From Bordetella parapertussis (GTDB lineage Bacteria > Pseudomonadota > Gammaproteobacteria > Burkholderiales > SG8-39): DNA of 17,854 bases. The stretch lies in contig CAMBSA010000003.1 of assembly GCA_945869935.1 (NCBI GenBank), positions 1-17,854 on the forward strand, written 5' to 3'. Position 1 is the stretch's first letter. Every line of letters starts with the position of its first letter. The position numbers and the translations under genes are program-made. Positions 6,916-14,407 of the stretch are shown here, in pieces. The notes beneath the pieces are model-generated. The model was not told the origin of the DNA. It was given only the letters and a program-made list of their open reading frames with translations, and made no database searches.

Positions 6916-9219
6916 ATGTCCGCCGCCTCGCTGCGCCGCGCGGTGCTCGCGGTCCTATTGCCCGCAGTCGTGCTGCTTCCCGCGGCATTGCCGGTGCATG
7001 CGCAGGTCACCGGCCTGCGTCCGCTGACCAAGCCACCGCCGCCGGTCAGGATAGACCCCCGCACGCTGCCATCCCGTATAACCGCCGACCGTCTCGAAGG
7101 CGTCTCGGAGAAGGAGACGATCGCCGAGGGCAAGGCCGAAATCAATCGAGGCACGACGGCGATATTCGCCGACTGGTTGCGCTTTGATAACGAGGCGGAG
7201 GAAGTCGAAGCGAAGGGCAGCGTGCGAATCGAGCGCGATGGCGACGTCGTAACCGGCCCCGCCCTGCGTTACAGGATGAACGATGGCACCGGAGTGTTCG
7301 AGTCGCCGGTGTTTTCGATCGCGCCGCGTCCCCGGCGCGATCTCGAGCCGGTGTCGGCCAGAGGCAGCGCGAGCAAGGTCGAATTCCTGGGTGACGACCG
7401 TTACCGGGTGCTCGACGGAAGTTTCACGACCTGCAAGCCCGGCAACGAAGACTGGGTTCTGCGCGCGGAGCAACTGGATCTCGACTACGGCAAGAATCTC
7501 GGCACTGCCAGGTGGGCCACGCTGTATTTCATGGACACGCCGCTGATCAAGACGCCGACGCTGGAATTTTCGCTCAACAACGAACGGAAATCGGGCTTCC
7601 TGTCTCCAATCGTCGGTGTGACGGGCAAGAGTGGCCCCGAGATAACCGTGCCTTACTACCTGAATCTGGCACCCAACTACGATTTGACGGTCCTGCCGCG
7701 CTACATGGAAAAGCGCGGCCTGCAGTTCGGCGGTGAATTTCGCTACATGGATCGCACCTATAACGGCGTGGCTCGGGCCGAGGTACTTCCTGACGATCAG
7801 CAGCGCGGCATTACCCGATCGGTAATGGCGCTGAGCCACTCGTACAAGGACGGTCCGTGGAGTGGCGGCCTGAATCTCAACAAGGCATCCGATAACGACT
7901 ACTTCAAGGATCTCTCCAGTCGCCTGAGCATTGTTTCGCAGACCTATCTTCCTCGCGAAGGGGTCCTTGCATATCAAGGAGCGTTACCTTCTGGCGGGGC
8001 TTGGGGCGTAACCACGCGTTTTCAGAGTTTCCAGACGCTTCAGGATCCATCGAATCCGGTGCTTATCCAGTATTCCCGTGCGCCGCAGGTGTTGCTCAAC
8101 GCAGGGCGTCCTGATGTAGGTGGATTCGATTTTGGATTCTTGGCGGAGACCGTTGATTTTCATCACCCGGAGAAGGTCGTGGGCCTGCGTACGCGCCTTC
8201 AGCCCTCGGTTAGTTATCCGATGATTACGCCGGGTGCATTTTTGACACCCAAAATTGGCTTGGACACCACGTTCTACAGCCTTGGCCGAACGTCAGTTCT
8301 GCCGGGTACGCCCGACACGATCCAGCGTACGCTGCCGGTATTCAGTGCGGATTCGGGCCTGATATACGAGCGTGATTCGAAGTATTTCGGCCAGTCGTAC
8401 CAGCAGACGCTGGAGCCGCGTGCGTATTACCTGTTCCGGCCGTATCGCGATCAAAGCAATATTCCAATCTTCGATACGGCGATATCAGATTTCAACTACA
8501 CACAGATTTTTTCGGAAAACACCTTTGCGGGCGGGGACCGCTTGGTCGATGCGAATCAAGCCACGCTTGCAGTTACGAGCCGCCTGCTCGCCCCGTCGAG
8601 TGGTCAGGAGGCACTTCGTGCGACCGTAGGTCAGCGTTATTACCTTCGCGATCAGAGGGTGACGCTGGACGCGAATTCTGTGCCGCGAACTTTTCGGACT
8701 TCCGACTGGATCGCTTCCTTCGCAGGGCGTGTCACTCCGAAATGGACGATGGAAACCAACGTCCAGTACAACACTCGCGAGGCTCAGACGGAACGACTAA
8801 CAGTAGGTGCCCGCTACAACCCGGAATTGCTCAAGACGATAAACATGAGCTATCGGTATATGCGAGATACGTTCAATCAGGCGGATGTCTCCGCGCAATG
8901 GCCGCTGGGTGGCGGCTGGCACGGCGTCGGCCGAATGAACTATTCCATCAAGGACAGCCGTATTGCCGAATCGCTTGCCGGCCTGGAATACAATGGAGGC
9001 TGCTGGATCGTTCGCGGCGTGTTGCAGCGCTTTGCGACCGGTACGGGCGGCGGAACCACCAACGCAATATTTATCCAGCTGGAACTGAACGGCTTCTCGC
9101 GCATCGGCGCAAACCCGCTTGAGGCGCTCAAGCGCAACATTCCCGGCTATACGCGTCTGAACCAGACCGTCCCCCCCGGACGGGCATTCGACTTCGAAAG
9201 CAACCAAGGTGCATTCTGA
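6916..9219 (+). CDS. lptD: LPS-assembly protein LptD, outer-membrane barrel
   Basis: LptD with LptE forms the translocon that inserts lipopolysaccharide into the outer leaflet. The 767-residue product begins with a basic N-terminus, a hydrophobic core and an AHA-like cleavage site (VHAQ, 27-30), a signal peptide for export. An OstA/LptA-like jellyroll follows (about 54-160: ITADRLEGVSEK, EGKAEINRG, ALRYRMNDGTGVF). The rest is a large beta-barrel with alternating aromatic strands such as YLNLAPNYDLTVLPRYMEKRG, shown only in part: NYDLTVLPRYM at 254-264. The C-terminus ends near GRAFDFESNQGAF. Only two cysteines occur, Cys173 (TTCKPGN) and Cys696 (NGGCW); E. coli has four. Its downstream neighbour surA encodes the chaperone for barrel proteins including LptD. 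The barrel half has visibly lower GC than neighbouring genes. Confidence 0.96.
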   Translation: MSAASLRRAVLAVLLPAVVLLPAALPVHAQVTGLRPLTKPPPPVRIDPRTLPSRITADRLEGVSEKETIAEGKAEINRGTTAIFADWLRFDNEAEEVEAKGSVRIERDGDVVTGPALRYRMNDGTGVFESPVFSIAPRPRRDLEPVSARGSASKVEFLGDDRYRVLDGSFTTCKPGNEDWVLRAEQLDLDYGKNLGTARWATLYFMDTPLIKTPTLEFSLNNERKSGFLSPIVGVTGKSGPEITVPYYLNLAPNYDLTVLPRYMEKRGLQFGGEFRYMDRTYNGVARAEVLPDDQQRGITRSVMALSHSYKDGPWSGGLNLNKASDNDYFKDLSSRLSIVSQTYLPREGVLAYQGALPSGGAWGVTTRFQSFQTLQDPSNPVLIQYSRAPQVLLNAGRPDVGGFDFGFLAETVDFHHPEKVVGLRTRLQPSVSYPMITPGAFLTPKIGLDTTFYSLGRTSVLPGTPDTIQRTLPVFSADSGLIYERDSKYFGQSYQQTLEPRAYYLFRPYRDQSNIPIFDTAISDFNYTQIFSENTFAGGDRLVDANQATLAVTSRLLAPSSGQEALRATVGQRYYLRDQRVTLDANSVPRTFRTSDWIASFAGRVTPKWTMETNVQYNTREAQTERLTVGARYNPELLKTINMSYRYMRDTFNQADVSAQWPLGGGWHGVGRMNYSIKDSRIAESLAGLEYNGGCWIVRGVLQRFATGTGGGTTNAIFIQLELNGFSRIGANPLEALKRNIPGYTRLNQTVPPGRAFDFESNQGAF

Positions 9220-10576
9220 TTTAAACGGATTCGACCCCCGGGCCGCCCCTGGATCGTATATACGGTCCCTCGGCCTGGTCGGCATACTTTTTGCGCTCTT
9301 CGCGTCTTGCTCGGTAACCAGCGCACTGGCGCAGGGCGGTGGACGGCGTATTGCGCTCGTCGATCGTATTGTCGCGGTGGTGAACAACGAGGTGATCACC
9401 CGAGTCGAGCTGCAGGGGCAGGTGGACCGTTCGCTTGACGAACTCCGGCGCCGCAAGGTGCCGCTGCCAGCGGCCGAGGATATTGAGCGGCAGGCGCTTG
9501 AACGCCTGATCATGGACCGGGTGCAGATCCAGTTTGCCAACCAGACATCGTTGAAAGTGGATGACCTCGAGCTTGATCGGGCGCTTGCGCGCATCGCAGA
9601 ATCGAACAACCTGTCGCTGACAGAATTCCGTCGCACACTTGAGCGTGACGGAGTCCCTTTCGACCGCTTTCGTGAGGAAATCCGCCAGGAAATCGTTCTG
9701 ACAAGACTGCGCGAGCGTGAGGTGGACAACAAGATCACCGTTGGCGATAGCGAGATCGACAACTATCTCCTCGAGCAGCGGGACGCGAAGGTTGCGCCGA
9801 GCGAGTTCCATCTCGCGCATATTCTCGTGCGGATTCCCGAGCAGGCGAGCCCCGAACAGGTGGATCGCCAGCGCACCAGGGCCGAGGAAGCCGGCGCACG
9901 GCTCAAGCAGGGAGCGGATTTTGCGCAGGTCGCTGCGACCTATTCGGATGCGCCTGACGGACTGAAGGGGGGCGACATGGGGTGGCGCAGTCAGGATCGC
10001 CTGCCGGAATTGTTTGCAGAGGCGGCGGCGAAGTTGAATCCGGGGGATGTAAGCGCGCCCCTTCGCAGTCCGGCGGGCTTTCACATTCTCAAGCTGGTGA
10101 ATCGACGCGGGGGCACGGCGGCCCTGATGATAGAGCAGACGCATGTGCGCCATATTCTTGCGCGCACCAACGAGGTGGTGTCGGAAGGCGACGCGAAACG
10201 CAAACTCGTTCAGTTGCGCGAGCGCATCGTCAACGGCGCGGCTGATTTTGCAGATCTCGCCAGACAGCACTCGGATGACGGTTCGGCGAGCCGCGGCGGG
10301 GACCTCGGCTGGCTCTATCCGGGCGACACCGTACCCGAATTCGAGAGGTCGTTTCGCGAACTCAAACCGATGGAAATCAGCGAACCGATCAAGTCGTCTT
10401 TTGGCTGGCATCTTATGCAGGTGATCGAGAGGCGGGTCGCAGACGTCTCGAGTGACCGGAAACGCCTTGATGCGCGGCGCGTGCTGCGTGACAGGAAAAG
10501 CGACGAGGCGTATCAGGACTGGCTCCGGCAAATGCGTGATCGCGCCTACGTCGAGTACCGGCTCGAGGACAGGTAG
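9209..10576 (+). CDS. surA: Periplasmic chaperone/peptidyl-prolyl isomerase SurA
   Basis: SurA escorts unfolded outer-membrane proteins, including LptD, through the periplasm to the BAM machinery. The 455-residue product has a hydrophobic export segment (about 19-41, ending SALAQ) and an N-terminal chaperone domain (about 47-180: DRIVAVVNNEVIT, then ERLIMDRVQIQFA). Two parvulin domains follow, at about 198-298 (HLAHILVRIP, GGDMGWR, FHILKLV) and 309-408 (HVRHILART, GGDLGW, FGWHLMQV), and then a C-terminal helix. The GTG start overlaps the lptD 3' end by 11 bases. No in-frame ATG exists before the signal sequence, so GTG is the best choice. The only nearby AAGG abuts the GTG directly, so initiation probably depends on coupling to lptD. 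About 18 residues precede the hydrophobic stretch, a little long for a signal peptide. Confidence 0.95.
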   Translation: MHSDLNGFDPRAAPGSYIRSLGLVGILFALFASCSVTSALAQGGGRRIALVDRIVAVVNNEVITRVELQGQVDRSLDELRRRKVPLPAAEDIERQALERLIMDRVQIQFANQTSLKVDDLELDRALARIAESNNLSLTEFRRTLERDGVPFDRFREEIRQEIVLTRLREREVDNKITVGDSEIDNYLLEQRDAKVAPSEFHLAHILVRIPEQASPEQVDRQRTRAEEAGARLKQGADFAQVAATYSDAPDGLKGGDMGWRSQDRLPELFAEAAAKLNPGDVSAPLRSPAGFHILKLVNRRGGTAALMIEQTHVRHILARTNEVVSEGDAKRKLVQLRERIVNGAADFADLARQHSDDGSASRGGDLGWLYPGDTVPEFERSFRELKPMEISEPIKSSFGWHLMQVIERRVADVSSDRKRLDARRVLRDRKSDEAYQDWLRQMRDRAYVEYRLEDR

Positions 10577-10591
10577 GCGCCTCGCATTCGC

Positions 10592-10596
10592 GGAGG
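10592..10596 (+). promoter_or_regulatory. Strong ribosome binding site fixing the pdxA start
   Basis: GGAGG lies five bases before the ATG at 10602. The reading frame is open for another 50 codons upstream, inside surA, so this site decides the start. Confidence 0.8.
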
Positions 10597-10601
10597 CGAA
10601 A

Positions 10602-11633
10602 ATGAACACGTCGACAGCAGCAGGCGTATCCGTACGTCCGGTAATCGCGATCACTTCGGGTGAGCCGGCCGGCATCGGGCCGGATATCTGCATTTCACTC
10701 GCGCAGCACGTGTTTTCATCGAGGATTGTGGTGCTTGGCGACCTTCGAATGCTGCGGGAGCGTGCCGGGCACCTTCGAAATCCAGCGCGTCTTGTGGAGT
10801 ATTGCCGCGGGGACAACGGTGCGGGTCAGACTGGTCACTCGGGTATCCTTGAGGTTCTGGATCTGCCGCTCGCAGTGGCCACCGAGGCGGGGCGCCTGGA
10901 CGCCCTTAACGCCCCTTCGGTGTTGGCCATGCTCGACCGCGCGTTTGACGGCTGCCGCGCGGGCGAATTTTCCGCGATGGTGACAGCGCCGGTGCAGAAA
11001 AGCGTCATCAACGATGCGGGTATTCCGTTCTCGGGGCATACCGAATACCTTGCCGATCGCGGTGGCGCAGGTCCTGCGGTGATGATGCTGGTTGGTGGCG
11101 GTTTGCGGGTGGCTCTTGCAACGACGCATCTTGCGCTCAAGGATGTGCCGGCCGCGATAGATCGCGCCGGGCTTGTGCGCACAGTGCAAATTCTTGCCGG
11201 CGCATTGCGGCGGGATTTCGGTCGGCGCGATCCGAGGATTCTTGTCGCAGGGCTCAATCCTCACAGCGGAGAGGGCGGGCATCTTGGCCGTGAGGAAATC
11301 GAGACGATCGCCCCGGCGGTCGCGATGCTGCGCGCTGAGGGCATAGATGTTGTTGGTCCGTTGCCTGCCGATACGTTGTTCAACCCCGAGCGTCTGCGTG
11401 GGGTTGATGCGGTTCTCGCGATGTACCACGACCAGGGCCTGCCGGTGCTCAAGTTCGCCAGCTTCGGCTCGGGCATCAATGTCACGCTGGGCCTTCCGGT
11501 GATCCGCACCTCGGTCGATCACGGTACTGCGCTTGATCTCGCGGGCAAGGGCGGCTCGGATGCGGGCAGCCTGGTTGCAGCAGTGGAACTCGCGATCGCG
11601 ATGGCCAATGCCCGTTCGGGCGGACCCGTATGA
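10602..11633 (+). CDS. pdxA: 4-hydroxythreonine-4-phosphate dehydrogenase
   Basis: PdxA oxidises 4-phosphohydroxy-L-threonine with NAD(P) in the DXP-dependent vitamin B6 pathway; the product condenses with deoxyxylulose phosphate through PdxJ. The 343-residue protein shows ITSGEPAGIGPDI at 17-29, SGHTEYLAD at 144-152, and the three metal-binding histidines: His176 (TTHLALKDV), His221 (LNPHSGEGGH) and His276 (MYHDQGLPVLK). Each is exactly ten residues later than in E. coli PdxA, reflecting a slightly longer N-terminus. The end carries the conserved RTSVDHGTALDLAGKG. It begins 25 bases after surA and its stop overlaps the rsmA start by four bases. The order surA-pdxA-rsmA is the same as in enterobacteria. 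Confidence 0.97.
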   Translation: MNTSTAAGVSVRPVIAITSGEPAGIGPDICISLAQHVFSSRIVVLGDLRMLRERAGHLRNPARLVEYCRGDNGAGQTGHSGILEVLDLPLAVATEAGRLDALNAPSVLAMLDRAFDGCRAGEFSAMVTAPVQKSVINDAGIPFSGHTEYLADRGGAGPAVMMLVGGGLRVALATTHLALKDVPAAIDRAGLVRTVQILAGALRRDFGRRDPRILVAGLNPHSGEGGHLGREEIETIAPAVAMLRAEGIDVVGPLPADTLFNPERLRGVDAVLAMYHDQGLPVLKFASFGSGINVTLGLPVIRTSVDHGTALDLAGKGGSDAGSLVAAVELAIAMANARSGGPV

Positions 11634-12442
11634 GCAATCCGTTGTCATCGCACCGCCCGCGACGGCGCTTCGGGCAGAATTTTCTGGTCGATCGCAGCTA
11701 TATCGATCGCATCGTGGCCGCGGTGGCGCCCGAGCGCGATGACGCGGTGCTGGAAATCGGCCCAGGACAGGGGGCGATCACTGCGCCGCTTCTTGAGCGT
11801 CTCGACCGGCTGTATGCGGTGGAGATCGACCGTGATCTGGCACGGTCGCTCGGTGAACGATTCGCACCCGAACGACTGGTTCTGTTCTGCGAAGACGCGC
11901 TCGAATTCGACTATGCGCGACTGCCAGAGGCGCTGCGCGTGGTGGGCAACCTTCCCTATAACGTATCCACGCCGCTGCTGTTCCGGCTCGAGGCCTTCAC
12001 ATCGCGTTTCCGTGACATGCATTTCATGCTGCAGCGGGAGGTCGTCGACCGCATGGTCGCGGGACCGTCGACGCCCGCTTACGGTCGCCTGTCAGTGATG
12101 TTGCAGCGCCGGTTTGAACTGGAACGGTTATTCGTGGTTCCGCCGGGAGCCTTCCGTCCCCAGCCGGCCGTCCATTCGGCGATTGTCCGACTGCTACCGC
12201 GCAAGGAGGCGATTGCACCGGATGTAAGTGACGCGGCGTTCCGCAGCGTGGTCAGCGCAGCATTTTCGGGGCGCCGGAAAACCTTGCGCAACGCACTGTC
12301 GAGCTTGCTCCAGGGCGCGGATATTATCGCGGCGGGGATCGATCCGGGCCTGAGACCGGAGAATCTGGGTGTGTTCGAGTATTCGGAACTCGCCCGGGCG
12401 TTCGAGCGCAACCGGGATCGCGCGCCGATTCACAAAGAATGA
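11630..12442 (+). CDS. rsmA: 16S rRNA (adenine1518-N6/adenine1519-N6)-dimethyltransferase
   Basis: RsmA (KsgA) dimethylates two adjacent adenosines in the 3' terminal hairpin of 16S rRNA, a late 30S maturation step; loss gives kasugamycin resistance. The 270-residue protein has the N-terminal RRFGQNFLVD (12-21), SAM-binding motif LEIGPGQGAIT (41-51), the acidic ribose-binding YAVEIDRD (62-69) and the catalytic NLPYNVS (107-113). The C-terminal helical domain follows, with FSGRRKTLRNAL. The ATG overlaps the pdxA TGA (ATGA, 11630-11633), so the pair is translationally coupled. Confidence 0.97.
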   Translation: MSNPLSSHRPRRRFGQNFLVDRSYIDRIVAAVAPERDDAVLEIGPGQGAITAPLLERLDRLYAVEIDRDLARSLGERFAPERLVLFCEDALEFDYARLPEALRVVGNLPYNVSTPLLFRLEAFTSRFRDMHFMLQREVVDRMVAGPSTPAYGRLSVMLQRRFELERLFVVPPGAFRPQPAVHSAIVRLLPRKEAIAPDVSDAAFRSVVSAAFSGRRKTLRNALSSLLQGADIIAAGIDPGLRPENLGVFEYSELARAFERNRDRAPIHKE

Positions 12443-12500
12443 CCTTGCTGGCAAAATCACGTACCAGTCACGCAAATTGCAGTTAAACCGGAGTTGAACG

Positions 12501-13166
12501 ATGGGCCTGCTCGACGACCTCAAAAAACAGGCTGAGACTGTTCAGTCACAGCAGATCTCGAAATCGGCAATGCGCGAGGAAATGCTGCAACAGGTCGACG
12601 AGAAGATGAAGCTCTCCTTCCAGTACCTGAACGAGCTACTCAAACATCTTGTGGTGCTTAAACCGGTCAATCCGGTGAAATTTTCAGTGCCTGGCGTCAT
12701 TGATCTGCAGAATCTGCAATATGGCGAGTCATTCATCGATTCCAGGAAGTCGCGGGTAGCAAATGCCGATGTGTACGACCTGATCCAGATTTACCTGAAA
12801 TGGGGATCGCCCGCGACCAAGGTGACGCTCGACCGCGACATGCCGGCGACGGCACAAAAAGTGCGTGACGCGCTTTTTGCATCGGGTATCAAGTTTGTTG
12901 AGGATGAAATAATGAGTGCACGCAGCTCGATCACCGGATGGAAATTCGGCATTGAATCGGCGCTGGTCACGGACATCCTGATCAAGCCTGACCTCGACCA
13001 GGGAAGGCTGATGTTTCGGGCGAAAAACCTGCTGCGGCTCGGCATCGATGACTTCGCGGTGCCAGCACCGGAAATGAGTGAAGGCGTGCTCGAGGAATTT
13101 GCAAAAACACTGCTTGGCCATCCGAGCGCATTCCAGAAATATAGGACTGTCTCGCCCCTGCGGTAG
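12501..13166 (+). CDS. Conserved hypothetical protein, function unknown
   Basis: I do not recognise a characterised family. The frame is well supported: an ATG with GGAG seven bases upstream (12490-12493), 221 residues, and no overlap with other genes. The protein has no signal peptide or membrane segment and no cysteine. Residues 1-50 are strongly helical and amphipathic (MGLLDDLKKQAETVQSQQ, then EEMLQQVDEKMKLSFQYLNELLKHL), possibly a short coiled coil. The remainder looks like a mixed alpha/beta domain with NPVKFSVPGVIDLQNL, DVYDLIQIYLKWGSP and RLMFRAKNLLRLGIDDF, ending LLGHPSAFQKY. It follows rsmA after 58 bases, where I see no clear promoter, so it may be read through from lptD-surA-pdxA-rsmA. 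I have an uncertain recollection of similar proteins in other betaproteobacteria. A cytosolic role is inferred from the lack of export signals. Confidence 0.8.
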   Translation: MGLLDDLKKQAETVQSQQISKSAMREEMLQQVDEKMKLSFQYLNELLKHLVVLKPVNPVKFSVPGVIDLQNLQYGESFIDSRKSRVANADVYDLIQIYLKWGSPATKVTLDRDMPATAQKVRDALFASGIKFVEDEIMSARSSITGWKFGIESALVTDILIKPDLDQGRLMFRAKNLLRLGIDDFAVPAPEMSEGVLEEFAKTLLGHPSAFQKYRTVSPLR

Positions 13167-13173
13167 AGACATG

Positions 13174-13196
13174 AAGGGCGGCGCTCAGTCGCCCTT
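13174..13196. terminator. Possible bidirectional hairpin between convergent genes
   Basis: Arms AAGGGCG (13174-13180) and CGCCCTT (13190-13196) pair perfectly across a 9-base loop, in the only convergent junction of the window (18-base gap). The loop contains the gloA stop codon (13185-13187). No T-run follows on either strand, so it is not a textbook intrinsic terminator. A second, weaker inverted repeat GTCTC/GAGAC (13149-13153 and 13166-13170) surrounds the stop of the upstream gene. Confidence 0.45.
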
Positions 13197-13574
13197 GCGC
13201 TCGATCAGTTCGATCCGGTAGCCATCCGGATCCTCAATGAAGGCCATTACCGTCGGGCTGAATTTCATTGGCCCCGGCTCCCGTACGATCTTGCCGCCGC
13301 GCTGTTTCATTGCATCGCAGGCGGCATAGACATCGGGTACGGCGATCGCCACATGCCCGTAGCCGGTGCCAATTTCGTATTTGTCCACGCCCCAGTTATG
13401 GGTCAGCTCGATCACTGCGCCGTCGGCTTCTTCACCGTAGCCGAGGAATGCCAGGGTGAATTTGCCGTCTGGGAAGTCCTTCTTGCGCAGAAGGCGCATG
13501 CCCAGCACCTCGGTATAAAAACGGATCGAGCGATCGAGATCGCCCACGCGCAGCATCGTGTGCAGAATTTTCAC
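13185..13574 (-). CDS. gloA: Lactoylglutathione lyase (glyoxalase I), Ni-type
   Basis: GloA isomerises the hemithioacetal of methylglyoxal and glutathione to S-lactoylglutathione, detoxifying a glycolytic by-product in the cytosol. With the GTG start at 13574 the protein is 129 residues ([20 protein letters not shown]). All four metal ligands fall at the E. coli numbers: His5, Glu56 (IELTHN), His74 (GYGHVAI) and Glu122 (RIELIE). The short form without the insertions of Zn-type enzymes indicates the Ni/Co class. The start is decided by GGAGG at 13586-13582, seven bases upstream, and by the family N-terminus, although the frame stays open further upstream. The start overlaps the preceding metallopeptidase stop by four bases (GTGA). 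Confidence 0.96.
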   Translation of the reverse strand: MKILHTMLRVGDLDRSIRFYTEVLGMRLLRKKDFPDGKFTLAFLGYGEEADGAVIELTHNWGVDKYEIGTGYGHVAIAVPDVYAACDAMKQRGGKIVREPGPMKFSPTVMAFIEDPDGYRIELIERKGD

Positions 13575-14407
13575 CGTGCAGCCTCCAGGTCGGGCAGCCG
13601 CCTTCCGAGCAGTCGTAGCTCGTTGCGCGCCGCAAGGTAATCCGGGTAGAGCCGCTCCACGATCTTCCAGAAGCGGCGTGAATGATTGAGTTCCTTCAGG
13701 TGCGCAATCTCGTGCGCCACTACGTAGTCGATCAGGGGCAGCGGTGTGTGAAACAGCCGCCAGGTCAGCAGCACCCGACCGTCCGAGTGGCAACTGCCCC
13801 ATTGTCCGCGCGCGTTGGACAGACGCAGTTTCGGCATCGGAACCCCGAGTCGCTGCGCGTAGATGCCCAGACGCTCGGCGAAGAGTGTGCTCGACTCGGT
13901 CCTGATCCAATCCAGTGTGCGTGCGCGCAGTTGCGCCGGATCGCCCGGCTGCTCGAGCCCGATTTCGAGGCGACCATCGTGCAGTCGTCCGAAGCGTTCA
14001 CCCGGAACCGGTGCGAGCTCGATTTCGTTTCCAAGTATCGGAAAGCGGGCGCCCGCACGCCAGCTGAATCCCGGCGATGCATGCTGCGCCGAGTCGCGCA
14101 GGCGGCGCCTGATCCAGCGCGATTTCTGGCTCAGGAATGCCTCGATCTCGACGACCGGCATCGACAAGGGCGCGCGCGCGCGCACGCCGTGGCGGTCAAC
14201 ATAGATCGCCAGCGTGCGGCGTCGCACGCGCTCCAACCGGTACACGATCCAGCCGTCGGCGAGCAAGGCACGGCGTATCGCATCGCCCGCCTGGCTATGC
14301 GTGCTCGTGATGGCGGCGTCGAATCCGAGTTCGAGTTGATCGGATCGAAGGTCGATCCGGTCCAGCGGGGCGCTCGGGGCGCGTGCGGCGATTCCGTTCC
14401 GATTCAT
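13571..14407 (-). CDS. YgjP-like zinc metallopeptidase domain protein (DUF45, M48-related)
   Basis: This is a predicted zinc-dependent hydrolase of the YgjP/DUF45 group, whose substrate is not established to my knowledge. The 278-residue product has the family block [17 protein letters not shown] (202-218), [17 protein letters not shown] (227-243) with the HEIAH zinc motif at 232-236 and the likely third ligand His242, and then [12 protein letters not shown]. The central part holds a basic helix ([13 protein letters not shown]). The ATG at 14407 overlaps the plsC stop (ATGA). The frame is open 68 codons further into plsC, but that part is low-complexity and off-family. Compared with short family members it carries about 45 extra N-terminal residues of unclear role. 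It sits between plsC and gloA with four-base overlaps on both sides. Confidence 0.85.
   Translation of the reverse strand: MNRNGIAARAPSAPLDRIDLRSDQLELGFDAAITSTHSQAGDAIRRALLADGWIVYRLERVRRRTLAIYVDRHGVRARAPLSMPVVEIEAFLSQKSRWIRRRLRDSAQHASPGFSWRAGARFPILGNEIELAPVPGERFGRLHDGRLEIGLEQPGDPAQLRARTLDWIRTESSTLFAERLGIYAQRLGVPMPKLRLSNARGQWGSCHSDGRVLLTWRLFHTPLPLIDYVVAHEIAHLKELNHSRRFWKIVERLYPDYLAARNELRLLGRRLPDLEAAR

Noticed and set aside
9221..10816. A 531-codon minus-strand open frame opposite surA and the start of pdxA
   Set aside because: It crosses two well-supported genes and their junction, and its product has no family features.
14169..14182. Alternating CG dinucleotide run as a Z-DNA or repeat element
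   Set aside because: It is short and encodes the Arg/Ala-rich part of the YgjP-like protein; expected in GC-rich coding DNA.
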